DNA of 64,000 nt. Source: Mesorhizobium sp. PAMC28654 (GTDB lineage Bacteria; Pseudomonadota; Alphaproteobacteria; Rhizobiales; Rhizobiaceae). Of this stretch, positions 18,054 to 26,734 are shown piece by piece. The DNA is taken from contig NZ_CP085135.1 in NCBI RefSeq assembly GCF_020616515.1, positions 5,751,001 through 5,815,000 of the forward strand, read 5' to 3'. Both the position numbers and the translations under genes were made by a program. How positions within the stretch are numbered: the first letter of the stretch is position 1; each line of letters opens with the position of its first letter. Below the pieces are notes generated by a model. That model saw nothing but the letters and a program-made list of their open reading frames with translations, was not told the origin of the DNA and made no database searches.

Positions 18054-18079
18054 AACGGCTTTCTCACGCGACGCGTTCC
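18054..18079 (-). promoter_or_regulatory. ECF (EcfG-type) stress promoter for the 17686-18015 gene
   Basis: Reverse strand GGAAC (18079-18075), 17 bases, CGTT (18057-18054). Same flanking bases as the promoters at 16740 and 17554, and the same distance from the start codon. Confidence 0.72.
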
Positions 18080-18134
18080 TTCACGAAAACGGGACGGGAC
18101 GGTGACCTACATGGACGCCCAAGTGCAAATCCGC

Positions 18135-18790
18135 CTATTCCGAGGTTCCAGACCAGGTGTTGAAGCGCTCGTTCAACTCCTCCAGGTGGTCGAGCCAGAA
18201 CGCACGGGCTTCCTCGCTGCCGATATGCAGGCCGATCTTGAGATTGTCGCCGGCCGGCAGCAGGGCGATGCGCTCGGGCTTGATGAATTTTTCAGCGCCG
18301 TTGATCGTCGTGCCATAGGCGAAGATGTTGGTGAAGTCGGCCTGCCGCTTGGGATAGGATGCGTATTTGATGAATTCGTGGGCGAGATCGATGTAGGGCG
18401 ACTTGGCGGGAATTGCCCAGGCGTCGACATCGTACTGGGTATTTTGCCAGACAATGCCGAAATGCTTGCCCTCGTCGAGCGCGGCGGAAACCCGGCCGTT
18501 GTAGGCGAGCGCCATGGCGACGTCGCCTGACGCCAGCCACTGTGTCGGCTGTGCCCCGGCCTTCCACCATTGGATGTCAGCCTTGATCGTGTCGAGCTTG
18601 GCGAAGGCGCGGTTGATGCCTTCCGGCGTCGACAGCACTTTGTAGACATCGGCGGGCGCCACGCCGTCGGCCATCAGGGCAAATTCCAGGTTGATCTTCG
18701 GCCCCCGGCGCATGGCGCGCTTGCCGGGCCATTTGTCGAGGTTGAAGAAGTCCCGCACCGTCGTGGGGCCTTCCTTCAAACTGTCCCTGT
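18135..18790 (-). pseudogene. PotD-like polyamine ABC binding protein, C-terminal remnant
   Basis: About 215 codons match the C-terminal two thirds of spermidine/putrescine-type periplasmic binding proteins: KEGPTTVRDFFNLDKWPGKR, WLASGDVAMALAYNGRVSAA, YDVDAWAIPAKSPYIDLAHE and a normal end. The signal peptide and first lobe (roughly 110-120 residues) are absent. Upstream of about 18785 the open frame carries on with unrelated Arg/Ala/Pro-rich sequence. No transporter partners are adjacent. It is a truncated relic, unlikely to be exported. Confidence 0.8.
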
Positions 18791-19205
18791 GTTGCGGAAT
18801 TGGACGATCGGCGCGGGCGCTTGACCGGATGGGTCCGGCGCCGGCGCGCCCATGGCCGGGAGCGGCCCGGCATTCGAATGGCCATCCCCGTCGCCTTGCG
18901 GCCGGCCAAGCGTTGAAGGCTGCTCGTTCATATCCCCCCACTGGAACGAAGTCGCTGTTGTGTCGCGGCACTGCCGCCAGTTGCCGTCAAGCCGGCCATG
19001 AACGTTCGGGCCGGAGCAATGCCCCCGAAACCCCGCCGAAAGCCATTCCACGGCGATGTTGCCGGTCCGCGGCGAAATTGCAAGTTGGTGTGATCTTGCT
19101 GGCGCGTGGCGTTGGTGTTTAGCTGGCGGAGGGCAGGGGTGTACAATGTGGTGAAGCGATCGGATCGGCCGAGGCGGATTTCTCGTCGGCGCGCGAACAT
19201 CTGAG
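18791..19205. other. Intergenic region upstream of the ATP-grasp gene
   Basis: 415 bp. It contains the breakpoint of the PotD-like relic and the promoter region of the 19206 gene. I see no further gene or repeat. Confidence 0.4.
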
Positions 19206-20231
19206 ATGCGGACGAATGCCAAGCTTTCGTTGTGGCACCGCTTCGTTCTGGCGGTAGCGCGGCTGCTGATCACGATGCGGCATCCGGTTCTCGTCTTCCG
19301 GTTTTTCAGGCGGCTTGGCTACATGCCCAATCCCGCGGCGCCGGAGCGCTACAACGAGCGCATGCTGTGGCGAAAGGTGATCGACCACAATCCGCTCTTC
19401 GTCACCTTGTCGGACAAGCTCGCCGCCAAGGATTACATCCGTCGCGTCTGCCCCGACCTGCCGGTGCCCAGGACCTTGTGGCGCGGCCGCGACCCCGACG
19501 ACATCCCGCCCTCGCTGCTGGCCGGCGACGTGATCGTCAAGGCCAACCATGGCTGCGACATGAATGTCTTCGTTTCCGGCGGCGAGCCGGATCGCGCCAC
19601 GGTCCTGCGCAAGATGAAGCGCTGGTTGGGCAAGCAGCATGGGCGTCGCTTTGGCGAATGGGCCTATTGGTCAATCGTGCCGGAGGCGTTTGTCGAGGAG
19701 ACGCTACCCTTGAGTGGCGGCAGGATCGCAACCGAAATCAAGGTCCAGGTATGCAGCGGGGTTGTCTGCCATGTCCGGGCCGAGGACAAGAAAGCGCTGA
19801 TGTCGCGTCTGTTCGATCCCAACGGCAATCCTTTGCCTGGGCGCGATATCGATTATCCGCGTGAGGACCAGGCGCTGCCGGTCACACCGCGTCTGGTGGA
19901 ATTCATCAGGCAAGCAGCGGAGATCGGGCCACACATCGCCGGCGATCTCGACTATGTCCGCGTCGATTTCCTGGTCACCGATGAGCGGCTGTTCGCGGGC
20001 GAGGTCACCATCTATACGGCGGCCGGCTACTCGACCTGGAGCAACCCGGCGATCTCAGCGGATATAGAGCGACTGTGGCGGCTCGATCAGTCGGATTACC
20101 TCAGGCGACGCCACACCGGGTTCGCCCGGCTCTACGCCGATGCTCTTCGGGCAAAATACGCAAGGGATGGCGGCGATCTCGCGCCAGTTAATCAGGTCGA
20201 AAAAACGCCGCTACAAAGCCTGCCGGGCTGA
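19206..20231 (+). CDS. TupA-like ATP-grasp protein
   Basis: 341 aa. The pattern LVFRFFRRLGYMPNPAAPERYNERMLWRK, then PLFVTLSDKLAAKDYIRRVC and VIVKANHGCDMNVFVSGG, followed by DYVRVDFLVTDERLFAGEVTIYTAAGYSTW, is that of the TupA-like ATP-grasp family, named after teichuronopeptide synthesis and common in surface polysaccharide loci. ATP-grasp enzymes join a carboxylate to an amine; here probably an amino acid to a uronic acid or peptide in a cell-surface polymer (inference). It stands alone, convergent with dgoD, away from the polysaccharide genes at the left end. Confidence 0.8.
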   Translation: MRTNAKLSLWHRFVLAVARLLITMRHPVLVFRFFRRLGYMPNPAAPERYNERMLWRKVIDHNPLFVTLSDKLAAKDYIRRVCPDLPVPRTLWRGRDPDDIPPSLLAGDVIVKANHGCDMNVFVSGGEPDRATVLRKMKRWLGKQHGRRFGEWAYWSIVPEAFVEETLPLSGGRIATEIKVQVCSGVVCHVRAEDKKALMSRLFDPNGNPLPGRDIDYPREDQALPVTPRLVEFIRQAAEIGPHIAGDLDYVRVDFLVTDERLFAGEVTIYTAAGYSTWSNPAISADIERLWRLDQSDYLRRRHTGFARLYADALRAKYARDGGDLAPVNQVEKTPLQSLPG

Positions 20232-20237
20232 AGCACG

Positions 20238-21386
20238 TCACCATTCGGCGAAGGAGCCGTCCTTGTGGCGCCAGACCGGGTTGCGCCAGCGGTGGCCTTC
20301 CTTGGCGCGCTCCTTCACATACTCTTCATCGATCTCGACACCCAGGCCCGGACCGTCGGGAATGGAGACATAGCCATCCTCGTAGCGGAAGACATCCTTG
20401 TTGGCGGCGTAGTCGAGCAGGTCGTTGGCGCCGTTGTAGTGGATGCCGAGGCTCTGCTCCTGGATGAAGCAGTTGTAGCTGACCGCATCGAGCTGCAGGC
20501 ATGCGGCAAGTGCGATCGGCCCGAGCGGGCAGTGCGGCGCCACCGCGACATCATAGGCCTCCGCCATCGCCGCGATCTTGCGGCATTCGGTGATGCCGCC
20601 GGCATGCGACAGGTCGGGCTGGATAATGTCGACCACGCCTTCCTCGAACACCGACTTGAAATCCCAGCGGCTGTAGAGCCGTTCGCCAAGCGCGATCGGC
20701 GTCGAGCCAAGGGCGGCGATCTCCTTCAGCGCCTCGCGGTTTTCGCTGAGCACCGGCTCCTCGATGAACATCAGCCGGTAGGGTTCGAGCTCCTTGACCA
20801 GGATGCGCGCCATCGGCCGGTGCACGCGGCCGTGGAAATCGACGGCGATGCCGATATTGGGGCCGACGGCTTCGCGCACCATGGCGACCCTCTCGATCGC
20901 CGCGTCGATCTTGTCATGGCTGTCGACGATCTGCAGTTCCTCGGTGCCATTCATCTTGAGCGCCAGGAAGCCGCGCGAGACCACTTCCTTCGCGCCCGCC
21001 GCGACCTCCGCCGGCCGGTCGCCGCCGATCCAGGAATAGACCTTGATCGTGTCGCGCAATTTGCCGCCGAGCAGCTCATGCACGGGCACGCCGAGCGCCT
21101 TGCCCTTGATGTCCCACAGCGCCTGGTCGATGCCGGCGATGGCGCTCATCATGATTGGCCCGCCACGGTAGAAGCCGCCGCGATGCATCACCGTCCAGTG
21201 GTCCTCGATCAGGCGCGGGTCCTTGCCGATGAGATAATCACCAAGCTCCTTGACCGCCGCCTCGACGGTCAGCGCGCGGCCTTCGACCACCGGCTCGCCC
21301 CAGCCGGTGACGCCGGCATCGGTCTCGATCTTCAGGAACAGCCAGCGCGGCGGAACGAGGTAGGTGGTGAGCGAGATGATCTTCAT
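20238..21386 (-). CDS. dgoD: D-galactonate dehydratase-type enolase-superfamily enzyme
   Basis: 382 aa, full length for DgoD. It starts [20 protein letters not shown] and shows [20 protein letters not shown], the metal-ligand strands [17 protein letters not shown] and [13 protein letters not shown], and [15 protein letters not shown] with the general-base His of DgoD. These enzymes dehydrate D-galactonate to 2-keto-3-deoxy-D-galactonate. It is immediately upstream (8 bp) of its GntR-type regulator gene in the same direction, and divergent from the sugar uptake operon at 22328. This suggests shared control and use of the sugar acid made by the SDR. Activity on a related aldonate is possible. 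Confidence 0.88.
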   Translation of the reverse strand: MKIISLTTYLVPPRWLFLKIETDAGVTGWGEPVVEGRALTVEAAVKELGDYLIGKDPRLIEDHWTVMHRGGFYRGGPIMMSAIAGIDQALWDIKGKALGVPVHELLGGKLRDTIKVYSWIGGDRPAEVAAGAKEVVSRGFLALKMNGTEELQIVDSHDKIDAAIERVAMVREAVGPNIGIAVDFHGRVHRPMARILVKELEPYRLMFIEEPVLSENREALKEIAALGSTPIALGERLYSRWDFKSVFEEGVVDIIQPDLSHAGGITECRKIAAMAEAYDVAVAPHCPLGPIALAACLQLDAVSYNCFIQEQSLGIHYNGANDLLDYAANKDVFRYEDGYVSIPDGPGLGVEIDEEYVKERAKEGHRWRNPVWRHKDGSFAEW

Positions 21387-21394
21387 GCGGGGTC

Positions 21395-22255
21395 TCAGTT
21401 GTTCTTGAGTTTCTTGGCGCTCACGAGGTCGCGCGCCGCAAGGTCGAGGATCCGGTTTGCCGCCGCGCGCGCGCCCTCGGCATCGCGCATGCGCAATGCC
21501 TCGACCACCTCACGATGCGCCGTCACGGCTTCCATGCGCCGGTCGAGCGAAATGGTCGCCGTCGCTTCCAGCGAGAATTTGAGCCCGGTGTCGATCAGAT
21601 TGCCGATCTGGCGAAAGATCGGGTTGTGGCTCGCGGCATAGAGGATCTGGTGGAACGCGATGTCGGAGCGCGAGAAGGCGACGAGATCCTCGCCGGCATC
21701 AGCCATGCCCCGCCACGCCGCTTCGAGGTCGGCGATCTCCTGCAACGTCGCGCGCGTGGCTGCGAGATCCGCGACCAGCGGTTCGATCGCCCGGCGGGTT
21801 TCGAGGATGGCGTCGAACAGCTTGTCGTCCAATGCATGCGGCGCGTGCCAGGCCAGCACCTGCGGATCGATGATGTTCCAGTCGTCCTCGTTGCAGACGA
21901 TGGTGCCGACGCGCGGCCGCGACAACACCAGCCCCTTGGCCGCCAGCACCTTCAAGGCTTCGCGGATGACGGTGCGGCTGACGCCGTACTCCACGCCGAG
22001 CTCGTTTTCGGTCGGCAGGGAAGACCCAGCCGGGTAGCGTCCGGAAAAGATGTCCGAGGCCATCGCCTTCGTCACATCGGGCATGACGCGTGGGCGGCGG
22101 GTGGTCGTGTCGCCCTGTGGCTTCTTCAAAATCTCGGTCACCTCAGCCCCTCCAAGGCGGCGAACCCTTGGGTTTCGCACAGCCGGCCCGGCATTAGCGG
22201 ATGCGAATGCGTTGCGCCAGCGATCGTTGGTCGGAGCATGTACCTCATTTATCAT
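21395..22255 (-). CDS. GntR (FadR/FCD subfamily) transcriptional regulator
   Basis: The C-terminal 240 residues hold a winged helix ([39 protein letters not shown]) and an all-helical FCD ligand domain ([40 protein letters not shown]). The longest frame starts with ATG at 22255; a GTG at 22141 preceded by GGAGGGG is a good alternative that omits 38 unlikely residues. FCD-GntR proteins bind sugar acids such as galactonate. It sits between dgoD and the divergent AraF-like operon, with an inverted repeat at 22251-22279, so it probably represses both units until a sugar acid appears. Confidence 0.87.
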   Translation of the reverse strand: MINEVHAPTNDRWRNAFASANAGPAVRNPRVRRLGGAEVTEILKKPQGDTTTRRPRVMPDVTKAMASDIFSGRYPAGSSLPTENELGVEYGVSRTVIREALKVLAAKGLVLSRPRVGTIVCNEDDWNIIDPQVLAWHAPHALDDKLFDAILETRRAIEPLVADLAATRATLQEIADLEAAWRGMADAGEDLVAFSRSDIAFHQILYAASHNPIFRQIGNLIDTGLKFSLEATATISLDRRMEAVTAHREVVEALRMRDAEGARAAANRILDLAARDLVSAKKLKNN

Positions 22256-22279
22256 ACCAGATCAATTGACGCGTATGAT
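22251..22279. promoter_or_regulatory. Candidate GntR operator in the divergent promoter
   Basis: ATCATAC (22251-22257) and GTATGAT (22273-22279) form a perfect inverted repeat with 15 bp between. It overlaps the -35 and spacer of a possible promoter for the rightward operon (TTGACG 22266-22271, 17 bp, TAGAGA 22289-22294). A repressor bound here would block that promoter. Assignment to the adjacent GntR regulator is inference. Confidence 0.5.
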
Positions 22280-22327
22280 GAAAACGAATAGAGACTTAGC
22301 GTCCGGCTTGTTCACTGGGAGGTAACC

Positions 22328-23317
22328 ATGCGATTTTTGAAGACCGCGCTTGTCGCGGGCGCGCTTGCCGTGCTGTCCGCCACGACGTTCGCTGCATATG
22401 CTCAGGACACCAAGATCGGCTTTATCGTCAAGCAGCCCGAGGAGCCGTGGTTCCAGGACGAATGGAAGTTCGCCGACCAGGCCGCCAAGGAAAAGGGCTT
22501 TACCCTCGTCAAGATCGGCGCCGAGGATGGCGAGAAGCTGATGTCGGCGATCGATAATCTCGGCGCCCAGGGCGCGCAGGGCTTCATCGTCTGCACGCCG
22601 GATGTGAAGCTCGGCCCCGGCATCGTCGCCAAGGCCGCCGCCAACAATCTCAAGCTGATGACCGTTGACGACCGGCTGGTCGGCGCAGACGGCAAGCCGC
22701 TGGAAGACGTGCCGCATATGGGCATTTCCGCAACCAAGATCGGCGAGGCCGTTGGCAAGACGATCATCGACGAGATGAAGGCGCGTGGCTGGAAGCCGGA
22801 AGAGGTTGGCGCGATCCGCGTCTCCTACGACCAGCTGCCGACCGCCGTGGACCGTGTGGAAGGCGCCATCTCGGTGCTGAAGGCAAACGGCTTCAAGGCT
22901 GAGCAGATCTTCGACGCGCCGCAGGCCAAGACCGACACGGAAGCCGCGCTCAATGCCGCGACCACCGTGCTCAACAGCCATGCCGACATCAAGAAGTGGG
23001 TTGCGTTCGGCCTGAACGACGAAGCTGCCCTTGGTGCGGTGCGCGCTTCGGAAAGCGTAGGCATCCCGGCAGAAAACGTGATCGCCGTCGGCATCGGCGG
23101 TGCGGACTCGGCCATCAACGAATTCAAGAAGCCGGTAGCCACCGGGTTCGTCGGCTCGGTCATCATCTCACCGAAGCGCCACGGCTACGAGACGGCACTC
23201 AACATGTATGACTGGGTCGCCAACAACAAGGAACCGGAAAAGCTGATCCTGACATCGGGTGCCGTTGCCAAGCGCGACACCTACGTGCAGGTTCGCAAGG
23301 ACCTCGGCATCGAGTAA
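22328..23317 (+). CDS. L-arabinose-type periplasmic sugar-binding protein (AraF-like)
   Basis: 329 aa with signal peptide (MRFLKTALVAGALAVLSATT, cleavage after AYA near residue 25). The mature part is a type I sugar-binding protein: TKIGFIVKQPEEPWFQDEWK, GAQGFIVCTPDVKLGPGIV, MTVDDRLVGADGKPLEDVPH, closely following E. coli AraF. A GGGAGGT ribosome site lies just upstream. It leads the operon with an ABC ATPase and permease, so it captures L-arabinose (or D-galactose) in the periplasm. Confidence 0.9.
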   Translation: MRFLKTALVAGALAVLSATTFAAYAQDTKIGFIVKQPEEPWFQDEWKFADQAAKEKGFTLVKIGAEDGEKLMSAIDNLGAQGAQGFIVCTPDVKLGPGIVAKAAANNLKLMTVDDRLVGADGKPLEDVPHMGISATKIGEAVGKTIIDEMKARGWKPEEVGAIRVSYDQLPTAVDRVEGAISVLKANGFKAEQIFDAPQAKTDTEAALNAATTVLNSHADIKKWVAFGLNDEAALGAVRASESVGIPAENVIAVGIGGADSAINEFKKPVATGFVGSVIISPKRHGYETALNMYDWVANNKEPEKLILTSGAVAKRDTYVQVRKDLGIE

Positions 23318-23388
23318 ATCCTCCCAAGGCACAAACGGGTGGCGATTCATTCCGCCACCCATTTCTCTGTGGCAAGAAGGATCGGCCC

Positions 23389-24898
23389 GTGTCCTTTCTC
23401 GAATTCTCGCACATCACCAAGACCTATCCGGGCGTCAGGGCGCTGTCGGACGTCTCGTTCGGCGTCGACAAGGGCGCCGTGCACGGCCTGATGGGCGAGA
23501 ACGGGGCGGGCAAGTCTACCCTGATCAAGATCCTTTCCGGCGACCAGCATGCCGATGAGGGCGAAATCCGCATCGACGGCAAGGTCCAGGCCTATTCATC
23601 GACAAGGGATGCCTTCGACAATGGCGTCATCGTCATCCACCAGGAACTGCAGCTGGTTCCGGAGCTGACCGTCGCCGAAAATCTCAGCCTTGGCCGCTTT
23701 CCCGCCAGCGCCGGCATCATCGCGCGCCGGACAATGCTGGAAGACGTTGGCGCGAAGCTGAAATCGGCGGGCATCGACATCGATATCAGCCGCAAGGTCA
23801 AGACGCTGTCCATCGGCGAGCGCCAGATGGTCGAGATCGCCAAGGCGATCATGCTCGACGCACGCGTCATCGCGCTGGACGAGCCGACCTCGTCGCTCTC
23901 TTCGCGCGAAAGCGAAATCCTGTTTGCCCTAATCGACCGCCTGCGCGGCGAGGGCAAGGTCATCATCTACGTCTCGCATAGGCTCGACGAGGTGTTTCGC
24001 CTCTGCGACAGCCTGACCGTACTGCGCGACGGCAAGCTCGCGGCGCACCACACATCGCTGAAAGGTGTCACCCGCGACCAGGTCGTCGCCGAAATGGTCG
24101 GCCGCGAAATCTCCGACATATGGGGTTTTCGCCCGCGCAAGGCCGGCGATGTCCGCCTGAAGGTCGAAGGCCTCTGCGGGGCAAAGCTGAAGACGCCGGC
24201 CAGCTTCGAGGCGAGGGCCGGCGAAATCGTCGGCTTCTTCGGCCTGATCGGCGCCGGGCGCTCGGAACTGATGCGGCTGGTCTTCAGCGCCGACCCGCGT
24301 GCGGGCGGCACCATCACCGTAGATGGCAAGGTGGTTCGCGCCACCGATCCGCATGACGCGATCCGGGCGGGCATCGTGCTGTGCTCGGAAGACCGCAAGC
24401 ATGACGGCATCATCCAGGGCCGCTCGATCGAAGAGAACATCAACATCTCGTCGCGGCGCCATCACACGCGCTTTGGCGTGCTCAACCGCGCTAGCGAGAT
24501 CGCGACCGCCGAGACCTTCATCAAGAAGCTGAAGGTGCGCACCCCGTCGCGAACAGGACATCATCAACCTCTCCGGCGGCAACCAGCAGAAGGTCATCCT
24601 TGGCCGCTGGCTGTCGGAGCAGGGCGTGCGCGTCCTCATCGTCGACGAGCCGACGCGCGGCATCGATGTCGGCGCGAAATCGGAAATCTACGAACTGCTC
24701 TACCAGCTTGCCGGGGACGGCATGGCGATCGTCGTCGTCTCGTCCGAACTGCCGGAGGTGATGGGCATCTGCGACCGCATCCTGGTTATGTGCGGCGGGC
24801 GCGTCAGCGCCGAATTTTCCCGCGACCAGTTCGCCGAAAGGGCAATCCTGGCCGCTGCTCTCCCCGACACGAAAACCCCCGACGCTATCGCATCCTGA
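23389..24898 (+). pseudogene. AraG-like sugar ABC ATPase, frameshifted
   Basis: Two ATP-binding domains in tandem. Domain 1 has GENGAGKSTLIKILSG, signature LSIGERQMVEIAKAI and Walker B VIALDEPTSSL. Domain 2 has the usual atypical GLIGAGRSELMRLV loop. After KVRTPSR (about 24551) the frame is lost. The missing end [35 protein letters not shown] continues in the next frame to TGA 24896-24898. One missing base near 24550-24552 explains it. Without it the reading frame happens to run on into the permease, giving an apparent 823-aa fusion that is not real. Restored length is about 503 aa, normal for AraG/RbsA. Confidence 0.87.
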
Positions 24899-24909
24899 GG
24901 ATTCTTGGC

Positions 24910-25860
24910 ATGACCGACCAATTGAAGAAGATCCTGCTCGGCGAGCAGGGGCTTGTCGTCATCTTCATCGTTGCCTTCGCTGTCGTGTCGGCTCTGGTGC
25001 CGAACTTTCTCACCGACCGCAACATGCTGGGCCTGCTGCAATCGGTGGTCACCGTAGGCATCGTCGCCTGCACCATGATGTTCTGCCTTGCCGCGCGCGA
25101 CTTCGACCTGTCGGTTGGCTCCATCGTCGCCTTCGCCGGCATGGTCGCGGTGATGGCGTCGAACTACACCGGCTCGATCCTGCTCGGCCTGCTGGCGGCG
25201 ATCGCCTGCGGCGGTTTCGTCGGCTTCATCAACGGCGTCGTCATCGCCAAATTCCGCATCAACGCGCTGATCACGACGCTGGCCACCATGCAGATCGTGC
25301 GCGGCCTGGCGCTGATCGCGTCCGATGGCCGCGCCGTCGGCATCAACAGCCCGGATTTCTATCAGTTGGCGCTGTCGAAACTTCTGGGCATACCGACGCC
25401 GATCTGGGTGCTCGCAGCCCTGTTCTGCATCTTCGGTTTCGTGCTGAACCGCACCGTCTTCGGCAAGAACACGCTGGCAATCGGCGGCAATCCGGAGGCG
25501 TCGCGGCTGGCCGGCGTCAATGTCGACTGGACGCGCATCTGGATCTTCGCGCTGCAGGGCGTCGTCTGCGGCATCGCCGGCATCCTGCTGGCCTCGCGCA
25601 TCACCTCCGGGCAGCCCAACGCGGCGGTCGGGCTCGAACTCTCGGTCATCTCGGCCTGCGTGCTCGGCGGCGTTTCGCTCGCTGGCGGCCGCGCCACCAT
25701 GTCGGGCGTCATCGTCGGCGTACTGATCATGGGCATCGCCGAAAACGCCATGAACCTGCTCAACATCCCAGCCTTCTACCAGTACATCGTGCGCGGGGTG
25801 ATCCTGCTCCTGGCCGTGTTGCTCGACAATCTGCGCTCGTCGGCGCTGGGGCGGCGCTGA
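24910..25860 (+). CDS. AraH-like sugar ABC permease
   Basis: 316 aa from ATG 24910. Very hydrophobic with about 9-10 membrane segments, and the conserved AraH/RbsC features LAARDFDLSVGSIVAFAGM, INALITTLATMQIVRGLALI, LAIGGNPEASRLAGVNVDW and SACVLGGVSLAGGRATMSGV. It forms the membrane channel for the sugar delivered by the 22328 binding protein. The start lies 11 bp after the ATPase stop. The apparent in-frame connection to the ATPase is produced by the frameshift upstream. Confidence 0.9.
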   Translation: MTDQLKKILLGEQGLVVIFIVAFAVVSALVPNFLTDRNMLGLLQSVVTVGIVACTMMFCLAARDFDLSVGSIVAFAGMVAVMASNYTGSILLGLLAAIACGGFVGFINGVVIAKFRINALITTLATMQIVRGLALIASDGRAVGINSPDFYQLALSKLLGIPTPIWVLAALFCIFGFVLNRTVFGKNTLAIGGNPEASRLAGVNVDWTRIWIFALQGVVCGIAGILLASRITSGQPNAAVGLELSVISACVLGGVSLAGGRATMSGVIVGVLIMGIAENAMNLLNIPAFYQYIVRGVILLLAVLLDNLRSSALGRR

Positions 25861-25939
25861 GCGGCGCCTGTCGGCCCGCGACTGCCGCGTCTTAAACGTG
25901 GCACGACCTAAATGACCGTCTTCGACTGGAGTCACAAAA

Positions 25940-26718
25940 ATGGCTGAGCGCCTGTCCGGCAAACGCATATTCCTGACCGGTGCCGCGCAAGGCATCGGGC
26001 TGGCCATCGCCGAGGCCTGCCTCGCGGAGGGCGCAAAGCTGTTCCTGGTCGACCAGGACGGTGCGCTCCTGGACAAGACCGTTGCCGGCCTCGCCGCACC
26101 GCGTGGATCAATCGGGCATGCGACCGCCGACATCAGCGATGGCGCGGCGATCACCGCTGCCGTTCAGCGGGCGAACGCCGAGATCGGCGAGATCAACGCG
26201 CTGATCAACAATGCGGGGATGAATGTATTCTCGACGCCGCTCGAGGCGACCGAGGAGCAGTGGAACCGCAATTTCGACGTCAACGTCAAGGGTGCGTGGA
26301 ACTGCAGCAAGGCGGTATTGCCCGGCATGATCGCAAGCGGTGGCGGCGCCATCCTCAACATCGCCTCGACGCACAGCTTCACCATCATTCCGCACACTTT
26401 CCCCTATCCGGTCGCCAAGCACGCGCTGCTGGGGCTGACCAAGTCGCTGGCGCTCGAATATGCGGGGCAGGGCGTTCGCGTGAACGCGCTGGCGCCCGGC
26501 TATGTCGAGACGCAGAAGGCCATCGACTACTGGAACAGTTTGCCGACCCGGTGGCGGCGCGCGCCAAAACGATGGCGCTGCACCCCGGCGGCCGCATCGC
26601 CTCGACGCACGAGATCGCCATGGCCGCATTGTTCATGATTTCCGACGAGAGCCCGTTCATGAACGCGGCCTGCCTCGTCATCGATGGCGGGCTCAGCCAG
26701 CTACAGCATCCCGCCTGA
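25940..26718 (+). pseudogene. SDR sugar dehydrogenase (arabinose/galactose 1-dehydrogenase-like), frameshifted
   Basis: Classical short-chain dehydrogenase: TGAAQGIGLA cofactor motif (residues 13-22), NNAG, catalytic Ser in NIASTHSF and YPVAK near residue 155-159. After AIDYWNS the frame slips at TTT 26539-26541. Restoring one T gives FADPVAARAKTMALHPGG...HEIAMAALFMISDESPFMNA and an end at 26718, the normal 259-aa length. The enzyme should oxidise L-arabinose or D-galactose to the lactone, the first step before the dehydratases encoded next door. The break falls in a homopolymer, so sequencing error is a real possibility. Confidence 0.83.
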
Positions 26719-26734
26719 ACGTCAGGAAACAGCA

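Noticed and set aside
23389..25860. An apparent 823-residue ATPase-permease fusion
   Set aside because: The join exists only because a missing base near 24551 shifts the ATPase into the permease frame. The true ATPase end (LSGGNQQKV...) is present in the other frame and ends at 24898.
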